DNA of 64,000 nt from an uncultured Bacteroidales bacterium. Its GTDB lineage: Bacteria; Bacteroidota; Bacteroidia; Bacteroidales; F082. Location of the stretch: assembly GCA_900318265.1 (NCBI GenBank), contig ONKA01000018.1:1-64000 (forward strand), in the 5' to 3' direction. Below are positions 50,282 through 58,607 of the stretch, in pieces; the first letter of the stretch is position 1, and every line of letters begins with the position of its first letter. The notes beneath the pieces were generated by a model that saw nothing but the letters and a program-made list of their open reading frames with translations, searched no databases and had not been told where the DNA came from. The translations under genes and the position numbers were made by a program.

Positions 50282-51553
50282 ATGAAGAAAAACCTGTTAT
50301 TCCTTTTCGCCCTGCTGCCGATGGTGGCTTGGGCTCAATTTGACCAGTATTTCACCGAGTCGTCGCTACGTGTCGACTACGTCTTGACGGGCAACAACAA
50401 GACGACCACCTTCTCGCTTAAGGAACTCATACACGAACCCTATTGGAGCGGATCGAAGACCAACCTCATTGATGATTTAGAGTTTGGCAACTACATCGTC
50501 AAGGTGTTTGAGGCGGGCACTGACCATCTCCTGTTTTCCAAAGGTTACCAGAACCTCTACGGCGAGTGGACCACCACGCCCGAAGCCTTGAAACTTACCA
50601 AGAGTTTTGAAGAGTCGGTCGTTGTGCCTTTCCCCAAGGTGAAGATCGACATTGCCTTGTACCGAAAGACTTGGGAAAATGAGCTGGTGGAAGGGATGCG
50701 CCTCACAGTCAATCCCAACGACTATTTCATCCGCGACTACGACAAGCTCGACCTGCCCGTCTACGACGCTTGGATCGGTAACAAGGACATCACCCATGCC
50801 GTCGACATCGTCATCTTGCCTGAAGGCTACACGCAGGCCGAGATGGGCAAGTTCATCAAGGATTGCGACTTCTTCGTGAAGAGCCTCTTCGACTATGCGC
50901 CTTACGACCGCTATCGCGAGAGTTTCAACGTGCGTGGCCTGATGGTGCCTTCCGAGGAGAGCGGTTGTACCATGCCCGGCGACCACATTTACAAGAACAC
51001 GGCCATGCGCTTCAGCTTCTGGACCTTCGACTCGGAGCGTTACTGCATGAGCACCGACAACCGCGACATCCGTGACTTGGCGGGTCAGGTGCCTTACGAC
51101 CAGATCTATATCCTCGTTAACACCGACAAATACGGGGGAGGAGGCATCTATAACTTCTATTGCTCCAGCGCAAGCAGCAACAGCTTCTCGGGCGATGTCA
51201 TCATCCACGAGTTCGGCCATGGCTTTGCTGGCCTTGCCGACGAATACTATAACGACGAGACGGGCTACGACCACATGTACAACCTCGCCGTCGAGCCTTG
51301 GGAACCCAACATCACCTCGCTCGTCGACTTCAGCGGCAAGTGGGGCGACATGCTCGACAAGAAGACGCCCGTGCCTACGCCTCGTGAAAAGAAATACGAA
51401 CAGACCATCGGCGTGTTTGAGGGTGGCGGCTACGAACCCAAAGGCATGTACAGCCCCCACATGGACTGCCTGATGAAGACCTTCAAGGGCCACGAGTTCT
51501 GCCCCGTCTGCCAACGCGCCATCGAACGCATGATTCTCTATTACTCCAAATAA
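50282..51553 (+). CDS. Exported M64-family zinc peptidase
   Basis: The 423-residue protein has a signal peptide (ending AWAQ), an N-terminal beta domain, and the M64 catalytic domain with HEFGHGFAGLADEY (H309, E310, H313, D320). The family block DIVILPEGYTQAEM (175-188) precedes it, and a C-terminal CLMKTFKGHEFCPVCQ region is present. M64 peptidases are related to the Clostridium ramosum IgA peptidase, and Bacteroidota homologues are common. The substrate here is unknown. No C-terminal sorting domain is visible, so it is either periplasmic or exported by another route. Confidence 0.87.
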   Translation: MKKNLLFLFALLPMVAWAQFDQYFTESSLRVDYVLTGNNKTTTFSLKELIHEPYWSGSKTNLIDDLEFGNYIVKVFEAGTDHLLFSKGYQNLYGEWTTTPEALKLTKSFEESVVVPFPKVKIDIALYRKTWENELVEGMRLTVNPNDYFIRDYDKLDLPVYDAWIGNKDITHAVDIVILPEGYTQAEMGKFIKDCDFFVKSLFDYAPYDRYRESFNVRGLMVPSEESGCTMPGDHIYKNTAMRFSFWTFDSERYCMSTDNRDIRDLAGQVPYDQIYILVNTDKYGGGGIYNFYCSSASSNSFSGDVIIHEFGHGFAGLADEYYNDETGYDHMYNLAVEPWEPNITSLVDFSGKWGDMLDKKTPVPTPREKKYEQTIGVFEGGGYEPKGMYSPHMDCLMKTFKGHEFCPVCQRAIERMILYYSK

Positions 51554-51559
51554 CCCCCT

Positions 51560-51591
51560 AATTATCAATTGTCAATTATCAATTGTCAATT
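51560..51591. repeat. AATTATCAATTGTC tandem repeat before cvpA
   Basis: A 14-base unit is repeated just over twice between the M64 and cvpA genes. It is of the same type as the sequences at 1119 and 59031. Confidence 0.65.
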
Positions 51592-51596
51592 CCATC

Positions 51597-52151
51597 ATGA
51601 ATTACCTCGACATCATCATCGCCATCATCCTCCTCGTCTTCGGCTTCAAGGGGCTTCGCAAAGGTCTCATCATCGAGGTGGTCACCCTGCTGGCTTTCGG
51701 TGTGGGCATCTATGGTGCCATGCACTTCTCCGACTTCACCGCTGGGCATCTGCAGGACTTCATGGAAATCAACCCGAAATACCTCAACACCATTGCCTTT
51801 GTCTTGACCTTCATCATTTTGGTGGTGTTGGTCAACCTTATCGGTCGCTTAGTCTCGAAGGCCATCAAGTCCTTGAACCTGGGCTTTTTCGACAGGTTGG
51901 GCGGTTTCCTTTTCGGCATTCTGAAAGGCGTGTTGCTGTGCAGCACCTTTGTGCTGGTGCTCAACAACTTGCAGTGGACAGGCATCATCAAGGAAGAGGT
52001 GAGGCAGAAGTCCTTCCTCTATCCCTACGTGGAGAAGACAGTGCCGTATCTCTACAAGGGCTTCGACTTGGTGAAAGGTTATGCCCAGGAGATGTTGCCT
52101 GAGCAAGAGGAAAGCCCCGCTCCACCCCAGTCCAACACCGTATCCTTCTAA
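51597..52151 (+). CDS. CvpA-family inner-membrane protein
   Basis: The 184-residue protein has four hydrophobic segments in the first 125 residues (IIIAIILLVFGFKGLRKG, VVTLLAFGVGIYGAMHF, LNTIAFVLTFIILVVLVN and the ILKGVLLCSTFVLVL segment) and the FKGLRKGLI start typical of CvpA (colicin V production) proteins. The C-terminus is hydrophilic. CvpA is linked to envelope homeostasis in other bacteria. A hairpin lies 14 bases after the stop. Confidence 0.82.
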   Translation: MNYLDIIIAIILLVFGFKGLRKGLIIEVVTLLAFGVGIYGAMHFSDFTAGHLQDFMEINPKYLNTIAFVLTFIILVVLVNLIGRLVSKAIKSLNLGFFDRLGGFLFGILKGVLLCSTFVLVLNNLQWTGIIKEEVRQKSFLYPYVEKTVPYLYKGFDLVKGYAQEMLPEQEESPAPPQSNTVSF

Positions 52152-52164
52152 CCCCAAAATACAA

Positions 52165-52221
52165 AGAGAGAGGCGCGTCAGCACCTCTCTCTATCCGTGT
52201 ATATCCGTGTCAATCCGTGTT
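52165..52221. repeat. AGAGAGAGG hairpin and ATCCGTGT triple tandem repeat
   Basis: AGAGAGAGG (52165-52173) pairs with CCTCTCTCT (52184-52192), a possible terminator for cvpA. It is followed by three 10-base units containing ATCCGTGT (52193, 52203, 52213) and a diverged TTCCGTGT at 52230. Together they fill the gap to the next convergent gene. Confidence 0.55.
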
Positions 52222-52238
52222 CGAAATAATTCCGTGTT

Positions 52239-52940
52239 CTAAATCACTCCGCGTTCCATCAGCGTCATGATCGTCTCAATCTCATCGTCTTCGGGGTTGT
52301 TATGCGGATCATATTCTGTCTTGAGGTTGTAGCCCCACAGGCGGGCGAAGCCTTGGTAGAAGAAGGCGCGTACCTTGCCGCGCAACTCTTTGACGACTTG
52401 ATAACTGGTGCGCGAGGTCTCACGGTCGATGAGGCGGACGAGGATGAGTCCCTGCGAGATGGTGAGGTTCTTCAGCTCCTCGGTGTATTGTTCAGTGATT
52501 TCATCTTCGGCTTGTTTCATCAGGCGTTTGCGCTCCGACTTGTCGTTGATGTTAGCCAGGATGGAGTCGTATTCTTGCATCTTGGCGCCGGCGAGTTTGG
52601 CATAGGGGTACACCTTCTTCACGTTGTTGGCCAAACGGCGGCCTTGACGTGTGTCAGTGATTTGCAGATAGCGTTGCATCAGGTCGATGTCCACCTCGGG
52701 CAGGAAAACGATGAGGGTGGTGTCGCCGTTCTCGTCGATGCGGCCGTAGACCACGCTGCCGTTGCCTTGGGTGGGGTCGGGGGTGCTGTTGAAATCAACC
52801 ACTGCCGATTGGGGTTGGGGGGCTTCCTGCTTTCTGACGACCTTGATTTTCTTCTTTGCGGCGTCGCCTTTGGCGATCATTTGTGCAAATCCGGTCATGC
52901 TCATCAAGGCTATTAGTGCGACTAAGGCTATTCTTTTCAT
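52239..52940 (-). CDS. DUF4294-domain exported protein
   Basis: The 233-residue protein has a signal peptide (ending GFAQ). The mature domain (VVYGRIDENGDTTLIVFLPEVDI, YPYAKLAGAKMQEYD, LTISQGLILVRLIDRETSRTSYQVVKELRG, QGFARLWGYNLKTEYDP) matches the DUF4294 family, which is confined to Bacteroidota and has no known function. Residue pattern suggests a mixed alpha/beta periplasmic protein. Confidence 0.82.
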   Translation of the reverse strand: MKRIALVALIALMSMTGFAQMIAKGDAAKKKIKVVRKQEAPQPQSAVVDFNSTPDPTQGNGSVVYGRIDENGDTTLIVFLPEVDIDLMQRYLQITDTRQGRRLANNVKKVYPYAKLAGAKMQEYDSILANINDKSERKRLMKQAEDEITEQYTEELKNLTISQGLILVRLIDRETSRTSYQVVKELRGKVRAFFYQGFARLWGYNLKTEYDPHNNPEDDEIETIMTLMERGVI

Positions 52941-53048
52941 GGTGTTTTCTCCTTTTGATTGTTTAACGCGAAAGATATAACAAGTATTGTGCCAAAAAAA
53001 AGCATCGAACCGAAATCCGATGCTTTTTCTGATGAAACGTTGTGTGTC

Positions 53049-54281
53049 TCAATCGCCTACATGCAGCTTCTGCAAACCTGATTTTTCCAGTTTTGCCTCT
53101 GCGTAGGCGCGGTCGATGACCAATTCCGTGGCATTGATGTCGGAGGGCATCTCAAACATGGCGTCGTTGAGGATGGCTTCCATGATGGAACGCAGTCCGC
53201 GCGCGCCCACCTTGAACTCGATGGCTTTCTCCACCACGAAGTCGAGCACCTCTTCCTTGACGACCAGGTTGATCTTGTCCATGGCGAAGAGCTTCTGGAA
53301 CTGCTTCACCAGGGCGTTCTTGGGTTCGGTGAGGATGCGCTTCAGCGCATCGGCATCCAAGGGGTTGAGGTGGGTGATGATGGGCAGACGACCGACGATC
53401 TCGGGAATCAAACCGAATTTCTTCAGGTCGGCAGGGGAGAGGTATTGCAGCATGTTGTCCTTGTCCAGGGCCTCGTTGCCTCCCGTGCCGTAGCCGATGA
53501 CGTTGGTGCGCTTGCGGGCGGCGATGAGTCGCTCGATGCCGTCGAAGGCGCCGCCGGCGATGAAGAGGATGTCCTTCGTGTTGACGGCGATCATCTTCTG
53601 CTCGGGGTGCTTGCGTCCGCCTTGTGGCGGCACGTTGACGATAGAGCCTTCGAGCAGCTTCAGCATGGCTTGTTGCACGCCCTCGCCCGACACGTCGCGG
53701 GTGATGCTGGGGTTGTCGCTCTTACGTGCGATCTTGTCGATCTCGTCGATGAAGACGATGCCGCGCTCGGTGGCGGCTACGTCGTAGTCGGCGGCCTGCA
53801 GCAGCTTGACGAGGATGTTCTCCACGTCTTCGCCCACATAACCGGCCTCGGTGAGCACGGTGGCGTCGGCGATGGCGAAGGGCACGTTGAGCATCTTGGC
53901 GATGGTGCGGGCCAGCAGGGTCTTGCCCGTGCCGGTCTCACCCACGAGGATAATGTTCGACTTCTCGATCTCCACCTCGTCGGCCTGTACTTTCTGGCTG
54001 ATGCGCTTGTAGTGGTTGTAGACGGCCACGGCCAAGGTGCGCTTGGCTTCGTCCTGCCCAATGACATATTGGTCGAGGAACTTCTTGATCTCGGCGGGCT
54101 TCTTCAAGGCCAATCCCGAAGGGGTATAGCTCTTTTCGTTGCCGCCAAACTGTTCCTTGACGATGAGATGGGCCTGCTCGGCGCAGCTGTCGCAAATCTC
54201 GGCATCGATGCCTTGGATGAGCAGCCGCACTTCGGAGGCTTTCCTGCCACAAAACGCGCAAACGCCTGACTTCTTTGCCAT
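53049..54281 (-). CDS. clpX: ATP-dependent Clp protease ATP-binding subunit ClpX
   Basis: The 410-residue AAA+ unfoldase has the N-terminal zinc-binding domain (C8, C11, C30, C33), Walker A GETGTGKT (114-121), Walker B FIDEID and the C-terminal small domain with [10 protein letters not shown]. It unfolds tagged proteins and feeds them to ClpP. It lies 3 bases downstream of clpP in the same direction, the conserved tig-clpP-clpX order. Confidence 0.96.
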   Translation of the reverse strand: MAKKSGVCAFCGRKASEVRLLIQGIDAEICDSCAEQAHLIVKEQFGGNEKSYTPSGLALKKPAEIKKFLDQYVIGQDEAKRTLAVAVYNHYKRISQKVQADEVEIEKSNIILVGETGTGKTLLARTIAKMLNVPFAIADATVLTEAGYVGEDVENILVKLLQAADYDVAATERGIVFIDEIDKIARKSDNPSITRDVSGEGVQQAMLKLLEGSIVNVPPQGGRKHPEQKMIAVNTKDILFIAGGAFDGIERLIAARKRTNVIGYGTGGNEALDKDNMLQYLSPADLKKFGLIPEIVGRLPIITHLNPLDADALKRILTEPKNALVKQFQKLFAMDKINLVVKEEVLDFVVEKAIEFKVGARGLRSIMEAILNDAMFEMPSDINATELVIDRAYAEAKLEKSGLQKLHVGD

Positions 54282-54284
54282 GGA

Positions 54285-54965
54285 TTATGCCTGTTTGTTC
54301 TTGATGAGCACCTCGTCGATCATGCCATATTCCTTGGCTTCGGCGGCGGTCATCCAATAGTCGCGGTCGCTGTCGGCCCACACCTTGTCGTAGGTCTGGC
54401 CCGAGTGCTTGGCGATGATTTCGTACAGTTCCTTCTTCAGCTTCTGGATCTCGCGTGCCGTGATCTCGATCTCGGTGGCTTGACCTTCCACACCGCCCAT
54501 GGGCTGGTGGATCATGATGCGGGAGTGGGGCAGTGCCGAGCGCTTGCCCTTGGTGCCGGCGCACATCAACACGGCGGCCATCGAAGCGGCCATGCCGGTG
54601 CAGATGGTGGCCACGTCGGGCATGATGAACTGCATGGTGTCGTAGATGCCCAAGCCAGCGTAGACGCTGCCGCCAGGCGAGTTGAGGTAGACCTGGATGT
54701 CGCGCTTCGAGTCGGTCGACTCAAGGAAGAGCAGCTGGGCTTGGATGACGTTGGCTACATAGTCGTCGATGGCGGTGCCGAGGAAGATGATGCGGTCCAT
54801 CATCAGGCGGCTGAACACGTCCATCTGGGCCACGTTGAGCTGACGCTCTTCGATGACGGTGGGCGAGATGTAGCTCGTGTTGTTGATTTTGGAAATGTAT
54901 TGTTCAAGACCCAAGGTGTTCATCCCCAGGTGCTTGGTGGCATACTTGAAAAATTCGTTGTTCAT
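54285..54965 (-). CDS. clpP: ATP-dependent Clp protease proteolytic subunit ClpP
   Basis: The 226-residue serine peptidase has the catalytic S128 in CTGMAASMAA and H153 in SRIMIHQPMGG, with the YLNSPGGSVYAG turn at 93-104. The N-terminal stretch is longer than in Escherichia coli and may be processed. It forms the proteolytic chamber for ClpX. Confidence 0.95.
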   Translation of the reverse strand: MNNEFFKYATKHLGMNTLGLEQYISKINNTSYISPTVIEERQLNVAQMDVFSRLMMDRIIFLGTAIDDYVANVIQAQLLFLESTDSKRDIQVYLNSPGGSVYAGLGIYDTMQFIMPDVATICTGMAASMAAVLMCAGTKGKRSALPHSRIMIHQPMGGVEGQATEIEITAREIQKLKKELYEIIAKHSGQTYDKVWADSDRDYWMTAAEAKEYGMIDEVLIKNKQA

Positions 54966-55009
54966 GTTGGTTGAGTTTTTGAGTTATAGAGTTATAGAGT
55001 GATTTAGTT

Positions 55010-55085
55010 GCCTATGGCGGATGGCTTATGGCCTATGGCTGTTCCTTCGTGAAGGCAAGCCATAGGCCATAGTCATAAGCCATAG
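55010..55085. repeat. GGCTTATGGCCTATGGCT inverted repeat between clpP and tig
   Basis: The left arm (55010-55040) holds GGCTTATGGCCTATGGCT. The right arm (55058-55085) holds AGCCATAGGCCATAG and CATAAGCCATAG. A small CCTTCGTGAAGG hairpin lies in the centre. The right arm touches the tig stop codon. It may uncouple tig from clpP expression. Confidence 0.65.
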
Positions 55086-56444
55086 TTACTTGGCTTTGCG
55101 ATCCTCTTCCAGTTTCTTCATGAAGTCGGCGGCGGTGGTCTCGGCGAAGTTGATGTTCATCTTGCCTTTCAGGAACTGCGTCATCTTGATGTCGGCGAGT
55201 TGGTTCTTGATGCCGTTCACCTGTTGCTCGTCTTTGAGGTAGTTGGCAGCAATCTTGTCGAGGTTGGCCTTCATGTCGTCTTCGAGGGTGGCGTAGTCGA
55301 TGCCGGGGAAGATTTGTCTCAGCACGAAGTTCTTCACCTCTTCGTCGTTGATGATGAGTTCGGGGTTGGCCTTCACGATGCTGTCTTCGATGAGCTGCCA
55401 GCGCAGACCCTTCACGTAGTCTTTTTCGTAGTTCTTCTCGACATCCTCAGCGGTGATCTTGCCTTGGCTGTTCTCCACAATCCAGCGCTTCATGAAAGCG
55501 TCGGGCAGGTCGAAGTGCACGGCAGCCACCAGCTCGTCAATCATCTTGTTGAAGAGGATGGGGTCGGTCTCGGCCTCATGTTGTCTCTCCATCTCGGCTT
55601 TGACAGCGGCCTTGAAGGCATCGAGGTCCTTGATTTCCTTGTCGGGGAAGATCTTCTTGAAGAAGTCCTCGTTGAGTTCAGGCTTCTCGTTGCGGATGGC
55701 GTCGTCGATGATGATGTTGAAGTCACCGGCCACAGGAGCGTCGTTGCCCAAAACCTTGGCGGCTTCCTCTTCCGAACCGAACACCTTGGCGAAGTTGACG
55801 ACAAACTCGGAACCCACTTCCTTATCGATGAATTTCTTGCGCTGGGTCTTGTTCTTGATTTGGCTCATGTTGAAGAAGACGCCGTCTTTCTCGTAACCGC
55901 CTTCCACTTCCTTGCCGTTCTTGGCTTCGCGGATCTTGATTTCGAGGCGGTCGTCCTCGCCCACGGTCTCAGGATGGCTCGTGTCGGGGTTGCGCTGCTG
56001 GAGGTCTTCAACGACTTTGTCCACTTCTTCGTCGGTGGGGACGATATGGTAGAAATCGACCATGGTGTTGGTGAAGTCGACGTTGATTTCGGGACGCAGG
56101 GCGGCTTCGAAGTAGAAGTCGATGTTGTCATCCTTTTCAAGGTCAGAGGGCTGTTGCTGCTCGGTGTCGTTGAGCGGGTAACCCAGGAGGTCGAGCTTGT
56201 TGTCGACGATATGTTTGTTGAGACTGTCGGAGACGATCGTGTTCAGTGCTTCCATCTTGGCGCTGGCGCCATACATCTTCTTGATCATGCCCATGGGCAC
56301 CATGCCGGGACGGAAACCGGGCACGTTGGCTCTTTGGCGCATCTGCTTCAGCGTCTTTTCGACCATTCCTTCGTAGTCGGCTTTTTCAACATTGATTTTG
56401 ATGGAGATCAGGTTGTCTCCTTTCGTGCTTTGTGTGATGTTCAT
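55086..56444 (-). CDS. tig: Trigger factor
   Basis: The 452-residue chaperone has the ribosome-binding N-terminal domain with VPGFRPGMVP (residues 40-49, where the usual lysine after GFRxG is methionine), a middle peptidyl-prolyl isomerase-like region and a long helical C-terminal chaperone domain. It binds nascent chains at the ribosome exit. It lies directly downstream of tRNA-Leu and upstream of clpP and clpX, all minus strand. Confidence 0.93.
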   Translation of the reverse strand: MNITQSTKGDNLISIKINVEKADYEGMVEKTLKQMRQRANVPGFRPGMVPMGMIKKMYGASAKMEALNTIVSDSLNKHIVDNKLDLLGYPLNDTEQQQPSDLEKDDNIDFYFEAALRPEINVDFTNTMVDFYHIVPTDEEVDKVVEDLQQRNPDTSHPETVGEDDRLEIKIREAKNGKEVEGGYEKDGVFFNMSQIKNKTQRKKFIDKEVGSEFVVNFAKVFGSEEEAAKVLGNDAPVAGDFNIIIDDAIRNEKPELNEDFFKKIFPDKEIKDLDAFKAAVKAEMERQHEAETDPILFNKMIDELVAAVHFDLPDAFMKRWIVENSQGKITAEDVEKNYEKDYVKGLRWQLIEDSIVKANPELIINDEEVKNFVLRQIFPGIDYATLEDDMKANLDKIAANYLKDEQQVNGIKNQLADIKMTQFLKGKMNINFAETTAADFMKKLEEDRKAK

Positions 56445-56475
56445 TTCTTGTATACTATTGATTGTCTTAAACTTG

Positions 56476-56558
56476 TGCGGATGAAGGGACTCGAACCCTT
56501 ACTTCGTGAGAAACTAGATCCTAAGTCTAGCGCGTCTACCAATTCCGCCACACCCGCA
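56476..56558 (-). tRNA. tRNA-Leu (anticodon UAG)
   Basis: On the minus strand the 83-base sequence starts TGCGGGTGTGGCGGAATTGG and ends ATCCGCA. The acceptor stem pairs over seven positions with one G-U. The anticodon arm is CTAGA-CTTAGGA-TCTAG with UAG at the anticodon, and a long class II variable arm (TTTCTCACGAAGTAA region) precedes the T arm GGGTTCGAGTCCC. CCA is not encoded. Confidence 0.95.
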
Positions 56559-56581
56559 AGTAAGATGCGTTTTTGAGGGCG

Positions 56582-56589
56582 CAAAGATA
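56582..56589 (-). promoter_or_regulatory. -7 box upstream of tRNA-Leu and tig
   Basis: Reads TATCTTTG on the minus strand, 24 bases before the 5' end of tRNA-Leu. The tRNA and tig may be transcribed together. Confidence 0.5.
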
Positions 56590-56602
56590 CAACAATTTTT
56601 TT

Positions 56603-56674
56603 AATGCGGAATGCTGAATGTGGAATTATGAATGTCATTCCGCATTCCGCATTCCACATTCCACATTCAGCATT
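56603..56674. repeat. AATGCTGAATGTGGAAT inverted repeat
   Basis: AATGCTGAATGTGGAAT (56610-56626) is the exact complement of ATTCCACATTCAGCATT (56658-56674), with further ATTCCGC and ATTCCAC units between. The right arm overlaps the first two bases of the permease stop codon. Confidence 0.75.
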
Positions 56675-57860
56675 AGTTCTTCACGTCAAGCGCCTCTCTT
56701 AACGCATTGCCGATAAGCATAAACGCCAAAACCAAAAGCATGATGGCAATGCCAGGCAGAATGGCGAGGTAGGCCGCGTCGAGGATGATGAAGGCGTAGT
56801 TTTCCTTGATCATGCTGCCCCACGAAGGCATGGGAGGTTGCACGCCGATGCCGAGGAAACTCAAGCCTGCCTCAAGCAGGATGGCTGAGGCGAAGTTGGC
56901 TGCCGACACTACGATGATAGGGTTGAGGATGTTGGGCAGGATGTGTCGGAAGATGATACGCAAGTCCTTGAATCCCAATGCGCGACCAGCCTCGACGAAG
57001 GTGGTCTCGCGGATGGAGAGGATCTGTCCGCGCACGATGCGTGCCACCTCCACCCACATGGTCAAGCCCACGGCGATGAACACCTGTGCGATGCCCTTAC
57101 CCAAGGCGAAGGTGATGGCAATGACCAGCAGCAGGGTAGGGATGGACCACACCACGTTGATGAACCACACCACCGCATCGTCGACCTTGCCACGGAAGAA
57201 GCCGCCCAAGCTACCCATCACAATGCCGATCATCAGGCTGAGCAGCACCGCGATGAAACCCACAGTGAGGCTGATGCGGCTACCCAAAACCAAACGGCTG
57301 AGGAAGTCGCGCCCAAACTGGTCGGTGCCGAGCAAAAACTTGCGGTGCTTCACGCAGTGGCTTCTGATATAGCTGTCAGCCTCCTCTTTAGACGAGAAAC
57401 AGGTCCCTGAGCCCTGAGCCTGTCGAAGGGTCGAAGGGCCGTTATTATTGGCTAAAAATTCTGTATTATCAACGATCTCCGTCCTAACACTCGATGCCCC
57501 TTCCGCCTGATAAAGATAAACCGTCGTCGTTTCTTTATTAATATGAAGGCTGTCAAAAGGCAGATATATGCAGTCGTCGGGACGTCCGTTGAGCAGGAAG
57601 TCGAGGAATGACGTCTTGGCTGGTGGCGTTTCCTTGGGCACCATCAGCATGTCGACCTCGAAGCCAGGCTTCTTTGTGCTGATCTCAAGGATTTGCCGGT
57701 TGGCGTTGGGGGTCTTGTCGGGGATGATGACGTAGGCAAATAGAGCCAACAAGGCCCAGAGGATGACGAAGCCGAGGGAGACCATTCCGAGCTTGTTGCT
57801 GCGGAACCGTTTCCATGCCAATGCCTTGGGCGATTGGTTTTGTGTGGGCTTGCCGTCCAT
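56673..57860 (-). CDS. Oligopeptide/dipeptide ABC transporter permease (OppC/DppC type)
   Basis: The 395-residue permease has an N-terminal helix at about 25-46, a long extracytoplasmic insertion (about 47-180) and then the conserved C-terminal block: LLGTDQFGRDFLSRLVLGSRISL, GFFRGKVDDAVVWF, and the EAA motif EAGRALGFKDLRIIFRHILPN. The last part has five helices. Residues 141-152 (GPSTLRQAQGSG) in the insertion derive from an in-frame dispersed repeat. It probably pairs with the fused ATPase at 43181 and with permease and binding subunits elsewhere. Confidence 0.88.
   Translation of the reverse strand: MDGKPTQNQSPKALAWKRFRSNKLGMVSLGFVILWALLALFAYVIIPDKTPNANRQILEISTKKPGFEVDMLMVPKETPPAKTSFLDFLLNGRPDDCIYLPFDSLHINKETTTVYLYQAEGASSVRTEIVDNTEFLANNNGPSTLRQAQGSGTCFSSKEEADSYIRSHCVKHRKFLLGTDQFGRDFLSRLVLGSRISLTVGFIAVLLSLMIGIVMGSLGGFFRGKVDDAVVWFINVVWSIPTLLLVIAITFALGKGIAQVFIAVGLTMWVEVARIVRGQILSIRETTFVEAGRALGFKDLRIIFRHILPNILNPIIVVSAANFASAILLEAGLSFLGIGVQPPMPSWGSMIKENYAFIILDAAYLAILPGIAIMLLVLAFMLIGNALREALDVKN
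57402..57440. repeat. CTGAGCCTGTCGAAGG repeat inside the permease gene
   Basis: A one-and-a-half copy repeat (GGTCCCTGAGCCCTGAGCC, then TGTCGAAGGGTCGAAGGG) is read in frame as GPSTLRQAQGSGT. Confidence 0.75.
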
Positions 57861-57973
57861 GATACGTCGGGGTTTGAGCCGTCAAAAATACGGAATTCGC
57901 CCCTGATTTTGAGCCAAAAATGAAAAAAATGAAATTTTTGACGGATTTTGATGGCCATTTCGGAAAAAAGTAG

Positions 57974-57981
57974 TATTTTTG
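57974..57981 (+). promoter_or_regulatory. -7 box of the tRNA-His promoter
   Basis: TATTTTTG, 29 bases before the tRNA-His 5' end. Confidence 0.5.
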
Positions 57982-58010
57982 CAGCCGATTTCGCGAATGC
58001 GGAACAGATG

Positions 58011-58084
58011 GTGGGTGTAGCTCAGCTGGTTAGAGTACCGGATTGTGGTTCCGAGGGTCGTGGGTTCGAATCCCATCTCCCACC
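58011..58084 (+). tRNA. tRNA-His (anticodon GUG)
   Basis: The 74-base sequence runs from GTGGGTGTAGCTCAGCTGG to TCCCACC. The anticodon loop is TTGTGGT (GUG) and the T arm is GTGGG-TTCGAAT-CCCAT. A G at 58010 can supply the extra 5' G of tRNA-His. Two pairings are imperfect: position 6-67 (U-U) in the acceptor stem and 27-43 (C-A) in the anticodon stem. Confidence 0.92.
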
Positions 58085-58091
58085 CAAAGCA

Positions 58092-58116
58092 AGAGGTTCG
58101 AGAGAGCCTCTTTTTT
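58092..58116 (+). terminator. Terminator after tRNA-His
   Basis: AGAGGTTC and GAGCCTCT form an 8-base-pair stem with a four-base loop (GAGA), followed by TTTTTT. Confidence 0.8.
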
Positions 58117-58146
58117 GTTTTCCTCTTCTGTTTCGACGAAAATGAT

Positions 58147-58154
58147 TATTTTTG
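58147..58154 (+). promoter_or_regulatory. -7 box of the hicBA promoter
   Basis: TATTTTTG, 19 bases before the hicB ATG at 58174. It decides that start over the upstream in-frame ATG at 58045, which lies inside tRNA-His. Confidence 0.55.
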
Positions 58155-58173
58155 CGGCAAATTTAGCGATGCA

Positions 58174-58401
58174 ATGAATAGAAGTTTTAGAATCAACCTA
58201 CGACGTGAACCTGAAGGTGGTTATACCGTTTTCGTCCCTTCTTTGCCAGGTTGCATTACATACGGTGAAACCGTGGATGAAGCAATTGATATGGCAAGGG
58301 AGGCCATAGAACTGTTCATTGAAGAACTTGAAGATAGAGGCGAGCCTATCCCCGATGACAGCAATATGCTGGAGTATTCATTGAATCTGTCAATGGCATG
58401 A
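58174..58401 (+). CDS. hicB: HicB-type antitoxin
   Basis: The 75-residue protein is the partial RNase H-fold HicB domain: FRINLRREPEGGYTVFVPSLPGCITYGETVDEAIDMAREAIELFIEEL. No DNA-binding tail is present, unlike longer HicB proteins, so autorepression may need another factor. It overlaps the toxin start by four bases (ATGA), so the two are coupled. The antitoxin comes first here, whereas many hic loci have the toxin first. Confidence 0.88.
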   Translation: MNRSFRINLRREPEGGYTVFVPSLPGCITYGETVDEAIDMAREAIELFIEELEDRGEPIPDDSNMLEYSLNLSMA

Positions 58402-58592
58402 ATTTAAGCCCGTCTTATTTGATACAGCTTCTTGAAAGCGCAGGCTTTCAATTTAAAAGAGCGAAAGGTTCTCATAGGGTTTATTATAATCCAGTGAGCA
58501 ATAAAACTATCATAGTGCCTTTTCATAATGGAAAGGATTTGAAAAAAGGAACCTTTCTAGCTATTTTGAAACAAGCAGGAATTGAATTATAA
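58398..58592 (+). CDS. hicA: HicA-type mRNA interferase toxin
   Basis: The 64-residue protein has the HicA double-stranded-RNA-binding-like fold with SHRVYYNP (catalytic H26), IIVPFHNGKDLKKGTFLAILKQAGI. HicA toxins cleave mRNA and are blocked by HicB. It starts within the hicB stop codon region. Full length, with the catalytic histidine present, so it is probably active. Confidence 0.88.
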   Translation: MNLSPSYLIQLLESAGFQFKRAKGSHRVYYNPVSNKTIIVPFHNGKDLKKGTFLAILKQAGIEL

Positions 58593-58607
58593 AAAATAGA
58601 ATAAAGG

